From the NCBI RefSeq assembly GCF_000699445.3, contig NC_067200.1, positions 6,564,950 to 6,628,949 of the forward strand: a DNA stretch of 64,000 nucleotides. Reading direction: 5' to 3'. The notes beneath the pieces are model-generated. The model was not told where the DNA came from, did not search any database, and saw nothing but the letters and a program-made list of their open reading frames with translations. The stretch is from Schistosoma haematobium (taxonomy: Eukaryota > Platyhelminthes > Trematoda > Strigeidida > Schistosomatidae). This document shows positions 54,365 through 64,000 of the stretch, piece by piece (the first letter of the stretch is position 1; every line of letters starts with the position of its first letter). A program made the position numbers and the translations under genes.

Positions 54365-54900
54365 ATTGATTAATCACTGTTATTAATGTCAAATCCTTCT
54401 TAATACAAACTGAATTCTATCAATTAAGTTGTAATGTGGGCACTGACTTAGGTGACTGGGCATTGCATGCATTATGTTAAAAAGTAAGATCGTGGTTAGA
54501 GGTAGTCGATAGGAAACATTGAACTCAAACATTGTTTGAAACTCATTAGCAAGGCGTACCTCTAACCTTAATAGAACTGGAGCTATATGATGAGTTCGCT
54601 TCCTTGTCACTCAGCTTCACATTCAAAGACTGCTCATTACTCTTGTTATTACCTATTAATGCTAACACTCCCTACTCAATGATCAACCAATCGTAAATAC
54701 ACCTCAGTCCTACAAGAGATTGTCCAGTACTCGAATAGCTTAACGGTAACATTTCCAACTGTAAATTTGTGTGATATAGGATCGAATCTGCCTGGTAGTG
54801 TCATTTCCGTCTACATTACAGGTAAACCCTAGTGACAAGTATCAAATGGCATGGAACATAGGTCCAGGGTCTTCTGTCAACTACCTCCAACTACTTTACA
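54365..54900. mobile_element. Family C inverted pair, old
   Basis: Minus copy 54365-54650 (tail, ribozyme relic near 54525-54570, body) faces a plus copy 54690-54900 with A box (GAATAGCTTAACGGTAACA), B box (GATCGAATCTG) and ribozyme relic (AGTGACAAGTATC). Neither core is intact. Confidence 0.65.
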
Positions 54901-54949
54901 ATGCGTAATGTGGAACTTTCTTCGACAAAATCTGTAAATGATGTCTAAG

Positions 54950-55095
54950 TTGTTTCAAAATGGTGATACATACTGAATTGTCGTTACTGATCCGGAATGC
55001 ATAGTGGAGAACCTCAGTATTACTAACATGCTTTTGTCAAAGGACATGGCCAATACTTTGGAGACAACGATGGTCAAACACGTAGAGTCTGCATA
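54950..55095 (-). pseudogene. RTE R2 fragment
   Basis: Collinear with 405-530: TCAAAATGGTGATACATACTG, AGAACCTCAGTATTACTAAC, TTGGAGACAACGATGGTCAA. A forward 97-codon frame over it is a shadow. Confidence 0.6.
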
Positions 55096-55099
55096 CTTC

Positions 55100-55670
55100 C
55101 TTAATTCGGGGGGGGTAGTTAATTACTGCTATATATATCAAGCCTTTTTGGTGAATCATTTCGATGAATGTACTATTTTCAATAAAGATTTTTTATGTAA
55201 AGAATGGTATTTCAACATGAAAACGTACAGTATTTTACTAATAGCTGTAAATAATAGTCGTACTATTACATCATATACAGAATTTTATTCCAGATGAGAT
55301 CATGGGTACTTTGTGCTGAAAATTTCCACAATAGAACTAGAGAATTGTTCAGAGCTTTCGAATGTACAAAGATTTTCTCAGTAGTGTCAATCCCTGGCGA
55401 AAATAAAGAAGAAACACAATTCCAGACTGATCTTTAATGGAGTGTAATAATACACGAAAAAGTTGAGGATTTTTAGTGAGTTTATTTTATTTACAAAATG
55501 GTTATAATAACACTAACTGAGATTGGATGAAAATCAAGAACATACAATTCCCATTTAAACATTAAAAAAATGAAGTTCAGCGAAGGGATCTCTTTACAAC
55601 GAGTTTATTATCAAGCCGTATAACTGTATATGTATATGAAGATTTTTGTTAAAGTTATAAGTATCTAAGA
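55100..55670. other. AT-rich DNA, nothing recognised
   Basis: No supported feature. Confidence 0.45.
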
Positions 55671-55674
55671 TCGT

Positions 55675-55910
55675 GGAGATTGTTGGATTTTAATAAAATT
55701 ACTAACCGACCAAAGTTAAACAATCACTGGAAACATTAGAGCACTGGATAGCCGTTTGATTCTGATATGGAACTCCTCAGAAATAAGCACCCATGGGCTC
55801 ACAACCAGAAATCGAATTCAGAATCTCCAGTTTCGCCTACGAATCCTGAAATCGTACACCATTGGGCCTGATCCCAGTGTTTTACTAGCCTAATTCCAAT
55901 CAATTCATCA
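55675..55910 (-). mobile_element. Family B, old copy
   Basis: GTGGAGATTGTTGGATTTTA tail, ribozyme relic (ACTCCTCAG kept, rest altered), head relic, AATTCCAATCAATTCATC body. Confidence 0.6.
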
Positions 55911-55919
55911 ATGCTATTA

Positions 55920-56395
55920 TTATTTTAAACTAAGCAATGACGATGATATTTGTAGAATATGCTGAATTCATGCTGTACTTTGTTTCTTTTTCTTCTCAAT
56001 TATACACACAGAGTAATAATTTAAGCTGTCTTGAAATGTTAACAGCTTGAAAAAATGAGATTGTCTATCAATAAAGGACAATCTGTTTTAAATGTAGATA
56101 GAATTAAAAATTAAAGTTTTCATGGTGACATTTCATAAATAACTGAATTGACGGTTGTAGACTATTTTTATTACGTATTATAACAAGAATAATTTTCGTT
56201 CAAAACATCCCAATTTTTTCGAATACTACGTAATAATAACTACCTTAGCTATTCTAGAATTGTCGCTCTTAAACTCTTATATCTTCAAATAGAACAAACT
56301 ATTGTATGGTCTTGAACACTATGTAAGGAGTAGTGTATTGTAGCTCGAATATTGATTTATGCACTTCATTTTCACAGAAACGATGTCATTCTATT
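55920..56395. other. AT-rich DNA, nothing recognised
   Basis: No supported feature. Confidence 0.5.
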
Positions 56396-56399
56396 TTAA

Positions 56400-56812
56400 C
56401 AATGACCCACTAACCAATAAACAACCACTACATCCCTAGCATCTATTCGTACTCCAGATATTTACAGCTCAATGTTCAGTTACAAGACGAAATTGTCAAC
56501 TAGAAAAAAACCCCCATCGTGTAGCTGTGCTATCATACCAATCAACTTATACAATAATAGAGAGTAATTTCCTGATTACACATGAATATAATAAATGGAA
56601 AATTACAATATGAGCATAACTATGTGATCAATGTGAGAGAAGCTCAATAATAGTTCTGTAATGAATTGATATTAACTTGAGAAAGATGAAACATACAACA
56701 AAAGTAAATGAGTCAGACGACAGATGAGAATATAATCTAAATGTCTAATCATTGTTATACAGTGAAGAAATTGGCAACGATTTTGCGAAAGGTGTTTTCA
56801 CAAGTTATAACT
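56400..56812 (-). repeat. Dispersed repeat E, copy 2
   Basis: Inverted partner of 39650-40045. It differs by a 16-20 bp insertion-like block (GATGGGGGTTTTTTTCTAG on the minus strand) and scattered changes. Ends directly at a family A tail. Confidence 0.75.
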
Positions 56813-56930
56813 AACCATCTTTGCTTTAAAAAAATTGTAATTTAAGGCAATATCGAGGTATTCCACACAGGATGCACATATGCTAACAATCGGAAGATAC
56901 AAATAAAACAACATCAAGTGAATTTATCTC
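56813..56930 (+). mobile_element. Family A tail fragment
   Basis: CTAACCATCTTTGCTT, AAGGCAATATCGAGGTATTC, GATACAAATAAAACAACATC. No ribozyme. Confidence 0.65.
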
Positions 56931-57215
56931 GATTTGTGTCCCAGAATAATATAGACATTTATAACAATCCTATTCAAACTCCTTATTCTTAACTATGATT
57001 ACATAATCAACAAATTCTTCTATATTTATAAATTATTTATTTATTGAAGTTTCAAATTACGTTAATAAGAAGAAATAATTAAACTTATTCATTTGATTAG
57101 AAAGCAATCAAATATTGAATGAATTCATTGTATTCTGTAAAATTATGTTATTTATTCTCTGTTCAAATTTGTAAGTAAAGACAATTACATGCAATTTATG
57201 ACACTTTAATAGAAT
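56930..57215. other. AT-rich DNA, nothing recognised
   Basis: No supported feature. Confidence 0.5.
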
Positions 57216-57219
57216 GCAA

Positions 57220-58135
57220 AATGTTGCTTCAGGATTGGGTTGCATCGACACTTGAACTAATGATAGGGAGTGAAGTAATTGAGTGTGTCGACAGCTTCAT
57301 TTATCTTGGAAGTCTCATCAACTCTTGTGGTCTGATGTGTGACGAAATCTCAGCACGGATACAGAAGGCTCGACTAGCTTTTGTCAACTTGCGTCATTTA
57401 TGGGGTAGGCGAAATATCCGTCTATCAATCAAAGGATGGGTTTACTGCGCAGCAGTTCGTTCCGTCCTACTTTATGGCAGTGAAACATGGCCGGTAAGAG
57501 TAGAGGATATTCGTAGGTTACTAGTATTCGATCATGCATGTCTTCAAAGCATTGCTCATATATCCTGGGACCACTGAGTAAGTAATACAGTGGTTAGGAC
57601 ACGAGTACTAGGTAAGGATGGCAAATCAATTGATGAAGTAGTGAAACCAACCACCGACTGCCACGACGTGCGATGTTCAGTGGTATATGAGTAGATTGGA
57701 AGAAAGCTAGGGGCGGCCACACCAAAACATGGCAAAAATTCATGAAGTCACTGACAAGCGGACTGAACCATGTTGTTAGGTGTAGACTACCTGGTTGGGG
57801 AGCGCCAGATGATAGCAACCGATGGTTAAAGACCCTCAATAACATGGCTCAAAATCGTTTGCAATGGCGCATGTGCATTCACTCTTTGTGTTCTTTCAAG
57901 TTCTAATCTCCTGATTCCGCCTTGTCTCTTTTTTTTTCTTTCCAAACTTATTTCACTGGATTATACTCCTTGAATATTGTCTTCAAACTTAATTCTTTCG
58001 GATTACTGCTTATACTTTTCCTACCTCGGCCACTTTGGGATATGAATCGGCAACTGTATATCTGTGCTTATGTGACATGGCAACTCGAACTGATATACGT
58101 ACCTACGAGGTTCTACGTTGTTACTAACTGAATGA
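57220..58135 (+). pseudogene. RTE-clade retrotransposon 3' end (R2), frameshifted
   Basis: An open stretch (57221-57577, 118 codons) begins with SEVIECVDSFIYLGSLINSC, then CDEISARIQKARLAFVNLRH and VYCAAVRSVLLYGSETWPVR, ending at a stop after ISWDH. The rest of the C-terminus follows in broken frames, with a deletion where RWLGHVLR should be. It continues into the 3' UTR and ends near 58125 at GTTCTACGTTGTTACTAAC. The FxYLGS block upstream of IQKAR adds one more conserved region than the 44 kb copy has. Inactive. Confidence 0.82.
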
Positions 58136-58139
58136 ACAG

Positions 58140-58475
58140 AATGTATTTATGGCCTACACTAGATTATATTTCAAAAAACTTTAAAAACTCACATATAATA
58201 TTCTTAGAATTAATAAAATAATTGTGATTCTAAAAGGTTCCGGGAGTTTGTGCAGATTATGGAGTTTTATAGTTTACTCGGTGGATTGGCTTAATTTTGA
58301 CAAGCATTGAAAATGTATAAAAATTCTATAGCTTTTTTCTTTGTGTTCTAGGATTACTCAACAATGTGTAACCAAAACGTAGATCAACGAGCTGGTAAAC
58401 ATCAGTGTACATATCTAACTTCCTTCAATTACGCTATCATCTCGCAATATCATTGATCAGTAACTTACTCAAACT
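58140..58475. other. AT-rich DNA, nothing recognised
   Basis: No supported feature. Confidence 0.5.
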
Positions 58476-58479
58476 CTGA

Positions 58480-58540
58480 ATAATTGAACTACACTAGTCA
58501 CGGTTTCTAATTAGAATTCCTGGTTTTTAAATCATTGTCT
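58480..58540 (-). mobile_element. Family B upstream-body scrap
   Basis: TTGAACTACACTAGTCACGG and TTCTAATTAGAATTCC match the minus-strand body. Confidence 0.45.
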
Positions 58541-58659
58541 AACTAAATTCAATCCGTTACATAAATTACTTAATTTATGAGTCTGTTAGTAAGTATTCAT
58601 CTTTCCTCAAAAAAATATAAAAGAAATGAAGTTAATGAGCATATTTCCTTCAATATAAC

Positions 58660-58780
58660 AATAATGTGCACTGCTGAAGAGTCCCACAATAAGACGAAAC
58701 GGCCGTCTAGTGCTTCCAGGTTTTCCATGGTGGTTTAGCTTCAGTTGACTCATGATCTCAACTATTGAAATGATTAAAAG
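58660..58780 (+). mobile_element. Family B ribozyme-plus-tail copy
   Basis: Starts at GTGCACTGCTGAAG and ends at CTCAACTATTGAAAT. 5'-truncated just before the ribozyme, like 19965-20072. Confidence 0.75.
58668..58713 (+). ncRNA. Hammerhead ribozyme, family B
   Basis: GCACTG stem I, CTGAAGA core, GTC...GAC stem II (three good pairs), GAAA, ACGGCCGT, GTC, TAGTGC. Confidence 0.72.
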
Positions 58781-58789
58781 TTCACTTTC

Positions 58790-60210
58790 TACATTTATAC
58801 ACAAAATAACATTTTAACTCTACAAAGTGACATAGTAATATGATCCATTAAATAGATTCGCCTCTACTAATCCTTTGATGTATTTATGTCAATTCGTTCA
58901 ATCATATTGTAACTTATTTTTTTAACACTTCATATAACACTACTGTTGACCTACATATAAACTGGTTTTGTCTGTTTCTATCAGGAGGACAGTATACACT
59001 TTCGACAATTAACTGTTTGATAATTTCTTGCTAATTTCCTTTATTTTCTGTCTTTTTTTGTAATGACCTTCCCTTAAGTTCATTGTTTGTTTTATTCGTT
59101 AGATTGAAATGTAACTATAAATCTTCTGGTGTGTCAACTACTAACCATTACTTGTGTCGTTTAAATCGCTTTTCGATCTTAACAAAATATCCATGGAGAA
59201 GTGGAAAGTCCTAGATTAATGTTTTATACTAGAATGGGGCTTCACAGAAGTGTACACTTATAAGCTTATCATGGATCAAACTCACAACCATCATGCATCA
59301 TGGTAAATTCTTATTCTTCAGGTCAGTATTCTATATTTTACAGTCATAACTTCAATCCATTTGCTATATTTCACAACCATCGTTCATTGCTTCTTTGTTC
59401 CCAATGATTGTCCTACATGAATCGTTGATTTAAACTATGAACATTCAACAGTCCAACATTAACACTTTCCATTAATAATACTTCCGTGTTTACATGCTGT
59501 CCATATTTTTCTCTGTCTTCATTGTTTGTTTGTTTTTTTCTGGTGGAAAAGTGAATGAATTTATTCGTTTCTGTGTATATGTATGTTAAAATAACTGAAA
59601 CGCACCCTCCCCTCACACACACACACACACACTCCATTATTATACAACCTATTGACGATGACCTTTACTCGTGTGTTTTTTTTCTCATGATAATTGTATT
59701 GAGGTTGTTAAAGTGGTTAGCCTTAATTCACTTAATTATTACAATATTAGGATTACTTATTTTATTGTGTCATTTCCCATGGTCTTTATAAATTAGTGAG
59801 AACCAGTATTACAACGACTACTACTACCACTACTACTAATAATAATAACAGTAATAATTATGATAATAGTAATTATTATTATTATTATTATGACAAAATT
59901 GTTTCCCATGTAATTAATGTTTCAGATTTTAACCATAAAAAATAAATCCCTTAGTTAAGTTAACCTTATTTTAAGAATAAAATTAGGTTAAATGTTAAAA
60001 TAAAATAATTTGGAGGCGATTTAAATTTCGCGTTTTTTATGACTTTACCTCTTCAACACAGAACTAAATTCACTCAAATCTGTATAAGTAATAAATCTAA
60101 ACTTATTGATAATCCAGTTCAAAAAGGAATTTCCATTAGTCTAATAATAAATTCTAGCCAGTATAGTTTGGTAACGCTGAATAAGATTTAATTAGTTCTT
60201 CCCCCCCCCC
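58790..60210. other. 1.4 kb AT-rich DNA with simple repeats
   Basis: (CA)n at 59617-59632, (CTA)/(AAT) tracts near 59818-59893, C-run near 60201-60210. Two facing open frames (59413-59637 and 59555-59791) overlap the CA repeat and have no family motif. Confidence 0.5.
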
Positions 60211-60214
60211 AACA

Positions 60215-60410
60215 GGTTGTTGGAGGTAATCAGCAGAAAACTCTTTTTGAACAAGTTAGCCTAGTTGGTTTACGTCAGAAAGGCGTACAAACGATATTGA
60301 GAGAATTGATATTCCGAATGGTATTCTAACAGTATATGGCCAAGATTCACCTTAATACCGATTTACTCTGACAACAATTGACTTCCACAAGATTCTAACT
60401 CACTAGTGAT
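60215..60410 (-). mobile_element. Family C, old copy
   Basis: GTTGTTGGAGGTAATCAGCAG, AAAACTC, AAGGCGTACAAACGATATTGA and ATTGATATTCCGAATGG follow family C order. Ribozyme lost. Confidence 0.5.
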
Positions 60411-60414
60411 CTGA

Positions 60415-60940
60415 AGCTTGAGTTCTCAATGCAAAACCTTAAGGTAGTGGTTTCAATCTGTGGATAGGTTGAAAATGTACACTTTTGAGTTACATACTAA
60501 GACAAAACAGATGAACAATAATTTCTGTTTCTTAATGATTAATTGAGGTAAAATAATATTGTAATGGAAAAGTACAGAACAAACAAACAGGTTAAAAATT
60601 CTCCATTTAATTCTTAGTGTACAACTCAGATGGTAAAGTTTTCCTAATGATATTATCCAGGAGGACAGTAAATAATTCGCGATCAAACAATTTAGCTCAA
60701 AGAGTAATGAGGCTGTTTTAGATTTGAACTTATTACTAGTTCATAATTCATGGCGAACAAAACAACTAACCACTGTTTATTTGTTTCATAAAACTTTTTT
60801 TCAGATGGTGTTTCACTACTCTTCTGGTCCGTTAGTAATATTTCTTTGATCCATACTATTTATTTTAAGAGTCTAAAATCTGGATTTACCTGCTTTTTTT
60901 TCTTCTAAATTTTGATTAGTTGAATAATTATTGATGTATA
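60415..60940. other. AT-rich DNA, nothing recognised
   Basis: No supported feature. Confidence 0.5.
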
Positions 60941-60944
60941 TGGT

Positions 60945-61075
60945 TGTGGATATTGTTGAGTTTAGAATGATATCATGAACAGATCAATGTTAGACCACTA
61001 TTGAAGACCTGGAAGCATTGGAGGGACGTTTCACCCTAGTATTGGACTCCTCAGCAGTGCATATTCATAAGTGTG
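60945..61075 (-). mobile_element. Family B ribozyme-plus-tail copy
   Basis: Minus strand. Core CTGAGGA and GAAA kept. Stem II has G-U closing and stem III is broken (ACGTCCCT). Confidence 0.65.
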
Positions 61076-61289
61076 TTAAACAGAGGAGGGAATTATCTGA
61101 TAAGAATATGACACCAATACATTATATAATTTACAACACATTTCGTTGTCAGTTACTACTAATCATTATTGTTAATATTTATCCTACTTAGTATAGGCAG
61201 GTTGTGGCGAATATTGAATTTTGTGGTTCACATCACAAAATAACCATTGAAAACTAGGAAGAAAAATGAATATTTATTTGATTATAGTC

Positions 61290-61437
61290 AAGGAAAAACA
61301 GATCGTGGAGAAGATTTGTAGCTCAGGACTTCTATCTGAAGTTTGTGCTGATGATGTCGTTCAGAAGAACGATGAAAGCTCCACGACCAAACCATCCAGC
61401 TCAGAGAACAAAACTCCACCAAAAAGGAAAAACAGAT
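61290..61437 (+). mobile_element. 120-bp PLE-type hammerhead unit with perfect 14-bp TSD
   Basis: AAGGAAAAACAGAT at 61290-61303 and 61424-61437 flank a 120-bp insert. The insert starts with the complement of the unit's own right end (GTGGAGAAGATTTGTAGCTC), then ACTTCTATCTGAAG, the ribozyme, and CCATCCAGCTCAGAGAAC. A 60-codon frame across it is accidental. The unit is the same as the 3' part of the PLE at 51420-51545, so it is a minimal non-autonomous PLE derivative. Confidence 0.85.
61341..61395 (+). ncRNA. Hammerhead ribozyme, PLE type
   Basis: GTTT and GTG stem I segments around an internal loop (partners CAC and AAAC), CTGATGA core, one extra T, GTCGTTC/GAACGAT stem II with AGAA loop, GAAA, AGCT as minimal stem III, then C and the cleavage site before CACGACC. 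Best preserved of four copies. The extra base leaves activity to be tested. Confidence 0.7.
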
Positions 61438-61699
61438 TTTATCAATAAGTAGTTTAGCGAGTAAAGCGCAATATTCAAGCTTAATAAATCGTCGATTCTT
61501 ATCCTATTGTAACTACTCTAGTTTTACTAGCTCTCTAGGAAAATTTCTATCTTAAATCTGAGTGTATACTCAATCTATACTTTGTGCCAATAAGATAGCT
61601 AAGTTTAAAACAAGATAAAATAACAACTATCATAAATTTAATAATAGAAGTAATAGAACAATTTGGCCGTATTTTTCTTAACTGGTCGAATAATTTTGT

Positions 61700-62082
61700 A
61701 AGCAATGATGGATAGTGGCTAGCAGTTGAATCCAGGACGCGCGTTTCGTCTTTTTTGGGACTCGTCAGCTGGATGTACCTACATCCCAGAGTTGATGTTC
61801 ACTCTGAGACTCGAACCCAGTACCATTCGCTTCAAACGCCATCTCGTTATCCACTCAGCTACTGAGTCCTGCTAGCCACCTGCTTGTCACGAGTCCCAAA
61901 TACGATGAAACGCGCGTCCTGAATTCAACTGCTAGTCACTATCCATCATTGCTTATAAAAAGCTCGTGAATTAAGGCAATATCGAGGCATACGCACAGTA
62001 TGCACATATGCCAATAACAGACTGATCAACTGCAGTCTTAAACCTCAATAGGAAGATACAAGCCAAACAATACCAAGTGAAT
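61700..62082. mobile_element. Family A inverted pair
   Basis: Minus unit with ribozyme, B box (complement of GGTTCGAGTC) and A box, then near 61889 a flip at the ribozyme core (CGAGTCCCAAATACGATGAAAC) to plus ribozyme 3' half and full tail ending AAACAATACCAAGTGAA. Confidence 0.82.
61730..61784 (-). ncRNA. Hammerhead ribozyme, family A
   Basis: ATCCAG/CTGGAT, CTGACGA, GTC...GAC stem II (A-rich loop), GAAA, ACGCGCGT, GTC. Core intact. Confidence 0.78.
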
Positions 62083-62084
62083 GT

Positions 62085-62560
62085 TCAAATAATGTTTTGA
62101 ACATTCAATACTATCAAAATGAATATGTGCAAAACATAACAACTAATCAAAAATATTTTTAACAATTATGCCAAACGCAAATACATAAAGTAATAATAGT
62201 TAAATACCATAAAAATATGATGATGTAACATGTTTGAAGTGTAAACTTGTTTATTCAGTTTTAAAACTACACGTTTGTTATTGGTTATAGGTTAATGGTT
62301 ATTTGATTTGGGTAAATAACTGGGAAAAATGAAACTTTGAAAGATAATCTACAAAAACATTTCTGTGTATTCGTTTGACAGTTGTTAAACTATACTTATT
62401 CCTCACTTTTATCATACCTATGACTTAGTTAATAATCAACTGTAATTTCTTATTTACAGTGAATTGCCATTACGTAAATAATGTATGCATGTAATCATAT
62501 AAGTTTTTGAGTTAGTATCATAAAAGAAAGTCGATCTGTTTGCTGTTTGAATGTTTTGAT
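62085..62560. other. AT-rich DNA, nothing recognised
   Basis: No supported feature. Confidence 0.5.
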
Positions 62561-62564
62561 TGAT

Positions 62565-62665
62565 CGGATTCATCAGCTAGGTGTACCTGCATTTCAGAGT
62601 TGATGTTCACTCTGAGACTCAAACCCAGTACCGTTTGCTTCAAACGCAATCGCATTATTCAATAA
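62565..62665 (-). mobile_element. Family A fragment (stem I to A box)
   Basis: TTCATCAGCTAGGTGTACCTGCAT, then GATGTTCACTCTGAGACTCA and GTACCGTTTGCTTCAAACGC. Truncated inside the ribozyme. It abuts a PLE fragment. Confidence 0.65.
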
Positions 62666-62666
62666 T

Positions 62667-63130
62667 CGAGCACCTTGTGATGAACACAGGTCATTCAATT
62701 AAGACGGGCTCTGCCTTTAAAGTCATCTACAGGGTAAGTAGAAGTTTTCCAAAGGCAATTATATTGCAACTTCTTAGCATTGCCAAAGCAATAGCCACAT
62801 ATCTGAGAAAACCAGAATTGTGTGTCCAAAAGAGATTGGTACTGTAGTGGACAAGAAAACCAGTGGGGACAGTCAAATATATTGGACACAAAGTTCAGGA
62901 CTTGTTAAGAAAATATAACAATCGTAAAGTAAATGCTTAATTTGCAAAATGTCCATCGATTGTCTCAAAATGACTCAGACTTCATTGTTCTTGCATTTCC
63001 ATACAAGTTGCATCCTGTTTCCATTCTTTACTGTTCAATCCTCTTGTCTCTCTGTTACCAGACATTCTGATCACGACTAACGCCATATACTACTTATGTC
63101 AACATAAGTAACACACACCACAGTACTACC
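62667..63130 (+). pseudogene. PLE C-terminal fragment and 3' region (P2 lineage)
   Basis: Reads IIEHLVMNTGHSIKTGSAFK, then VIYRVSRSFPKAI, an altered LLSIAKAIATYLRKPELCVQ and KRLVL-stop at about 62847. Same block order as 26577-26840. The 3' region GGGGACAGTCAAATATATTGG onward matches 33031-33044 plus 33565-33830, but without the family C insert. So this locus shows the pre-insertion state. Confidence 0.7.
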
Positions 63131-63590
63131 TCATTTTCTACCATGATCTTAATTTCTTATGATTTTTTTCTTTTTCCTTCATACTCTTCTTTCTTTATGG
63201 CCATTTGCTTCCCTTCCACCTTCGCCTTAAACCTTCCACGTCCAACTGGTCTATTTCTGTTTTTATGATCCTCCTGATTACATTTATTCTCAATTTCAAC
63301 ATTTTATTTTATCATTCTAAGCTATCCTTTCCCAATGATAATTTCCCTATCTATATTTTAATGAAAATTGCAGCCATTAACAATCAAACGATTATTAGTT
63401 TCCCTGTTTATGAAAAAATTTTAATACCTTTGTTTCTTCTACCTCACCATGACCATGTCTCACAGAAGTTTATTATCAATATTATTATAATTATTATCAT
63501 CCTGAAAAAATATAAGTAAATATATTTGCGATTGTACAGCATTGGAAATGAATTCGTCGAAAAGAGAACTCTTCACTGAACTAATCCTTT
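63130..63590. other. AT- and pyrimidine-rich DNA
   Basis: A 104-codon plus frame (63205-63519) ends in poly-Ile from ATT repeats and has no family motif. I do not call it a gene. Confidence 0.4.
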
Positions 63591-63591
63591 T

Positions 63592-63992
63592 TTAAGCAAA
63601 GATGGATAGTGGCTAGCAGTAGAATCGAGGACTCCCGTTCCGTTCTATTTGGAACTCGTCAGCTGGGTGTACCTGCATCTCAGAGTTGATGACTCAAACC
63701 CAGTACCATCCGCTTAAAACGCCATCGTGTTATCTACTTGGCTACTGAGTCCTCATAGCCACTTTACTTGTGCAATAGGGTGAAGTTATATTCACTCGGT
63801 GTTACTTTTTACTTGTATCTTCCCATTGTTATTTAGAACAAAAAATTGATCAATCTCTTGTTGACATATGTGTATCCTGTGTAGATTGCCGCAATATTGC
63901 TTAAAGTCATAAACTTTATAAGGAACAAGAGAGTGATCAATTACAGCCCTAAATAACAATGGGAAGATACAAGTAAACAACACCAAGTGAAT
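63592..63992. mobile_element. Family A inverted pair at the window edge
   Basis: Minus unit (ribozyme, B box, A box, then tail to about 63900) meets a plus tail piece (GAGTGATCAATTACAGCCCT...GGGAAGATACAAGTAAACAA). Ribozyme damaged (GGAAC; stem III ACGGGAGT). Confidence 0.75.
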
Positions 63993-64000
63993 ATAATCTT

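Noticed and set aside
61266..61448. 60-codon open frame
   Set aside because: It crosses a 120-bp ribozyme insertion and both of its target duplications, so it cannot be an old gene.
63205..63519. 104-codon frame
   Set aside because: The C-terminus is poly-Ile from ATT repeats. No motif, promoter or splice context seen.

Overview
This is 64 kb of AT-rich eukaryotic DNA that I read as non-genic (intergenic or intronic) sequence from a blood fluke of the genus Schistosoma. The reasons are dozens of copies of the schistosome S-alpha type tRNA-derived repeat carrying a hammerhead ribozyme (HHR), RTE-clade non-LTR retrotransposon remnants of the SR2/Perere-3 kind, Penelope-like element (PLE) fragments with GIY-YIG endonuclease sequence, and a base composition of roughly two thirds A+T. 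The species cannot be fixed from sequence alone. No complete host gene is visible. The best host-gene candidate is a 3'-terminal exon at 30736-30907, with a poly-T/AG acceptor, 54 codons from an ATG, and two AATAAA signals downstream.

The window is dominated by short non-autonomous elements. I sort them into three families with one layout: a Pol III A box and B box (tRNA-like head), then a hammerhead ribozyme 30-60 nt downstream, then a variable tail. Family A (S-alpha-like, monomer about 331 bp) has ribozyme stem III ACGC/GCGT. Family B (monomer about 388 bp, the most abundant) has ACGG/CCGT. Family C (monomer 345 bp) has ACCC/GGGT. Outside the ribozyme core and Pol III boxes I see little similarity between them. 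By eye about 17 copies keep a full canonical core (CUGANGA, GAAA, GUH cleavage triplet). A fourth HHR type sits in the 3' region of a PLE (50.3-51.5 kb) and in a free 120-bp unit at 61304-61423. Two more HHR-like types (23.7-24.05 kb, 35.6 kb) share one extra base between core and stem II with the PLE type.

Many copies are not single monomers. They are tandem partial dimers, or head-to-head inverted pairs, bounded by perfect or near-perfect 12-14 bp target-site duplications (TSDs). Examples: family B at 8339-8834, 28487-29098 and 40436-40806; family A at 53449-54030; family C at 33045-33550. So the inverted or tandem composite was inserted as one unit. Partial tandem copies with inverted extensions are what PLE insertions look like, so I infer that PLE reverse transcriptase moves these ribozyme repeats, with HHR-processed tandem or circular transcripts as likely intermediates.

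Region by region: 0-10 kb holds degraded RTE copies, an 820-bp foldback, and B pairs; 10-16 kb a C relic, a 417-bp solo LTR with 5-bp TSD, a PLE fragment, a tandem B, an A pair and a 67-bp x3 insert with 19-bp TSD; 16-21 kb a dense B cluster; 20.6-22 kb an RTE reverse-transcriptase pseudogene; 23.1-23.55 kb a 469-bp TAAC microsatellite; 24-30 kb an internally deleted RTE copy, PLE fragments, a tandem C and the best B inverted pair; 30-31 kb the candidate exon; 33-35 kb C inserted in a PLE 3' region and another deleted RTE copy; 36-50 kb scattered A, B and C relics plus the best RTE C-terminal ORF (44428-45057); 50.3-51.5 kb the PLE pseudogene; 53-54 kb the A inverted pair; 57-58 kb another RTE 3' end; 61-64 kb the PLE HHR unit, A pairs and a PLE fragment. 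The family names A-H, R1/R2 and P1/P2 are mine, for this window only.
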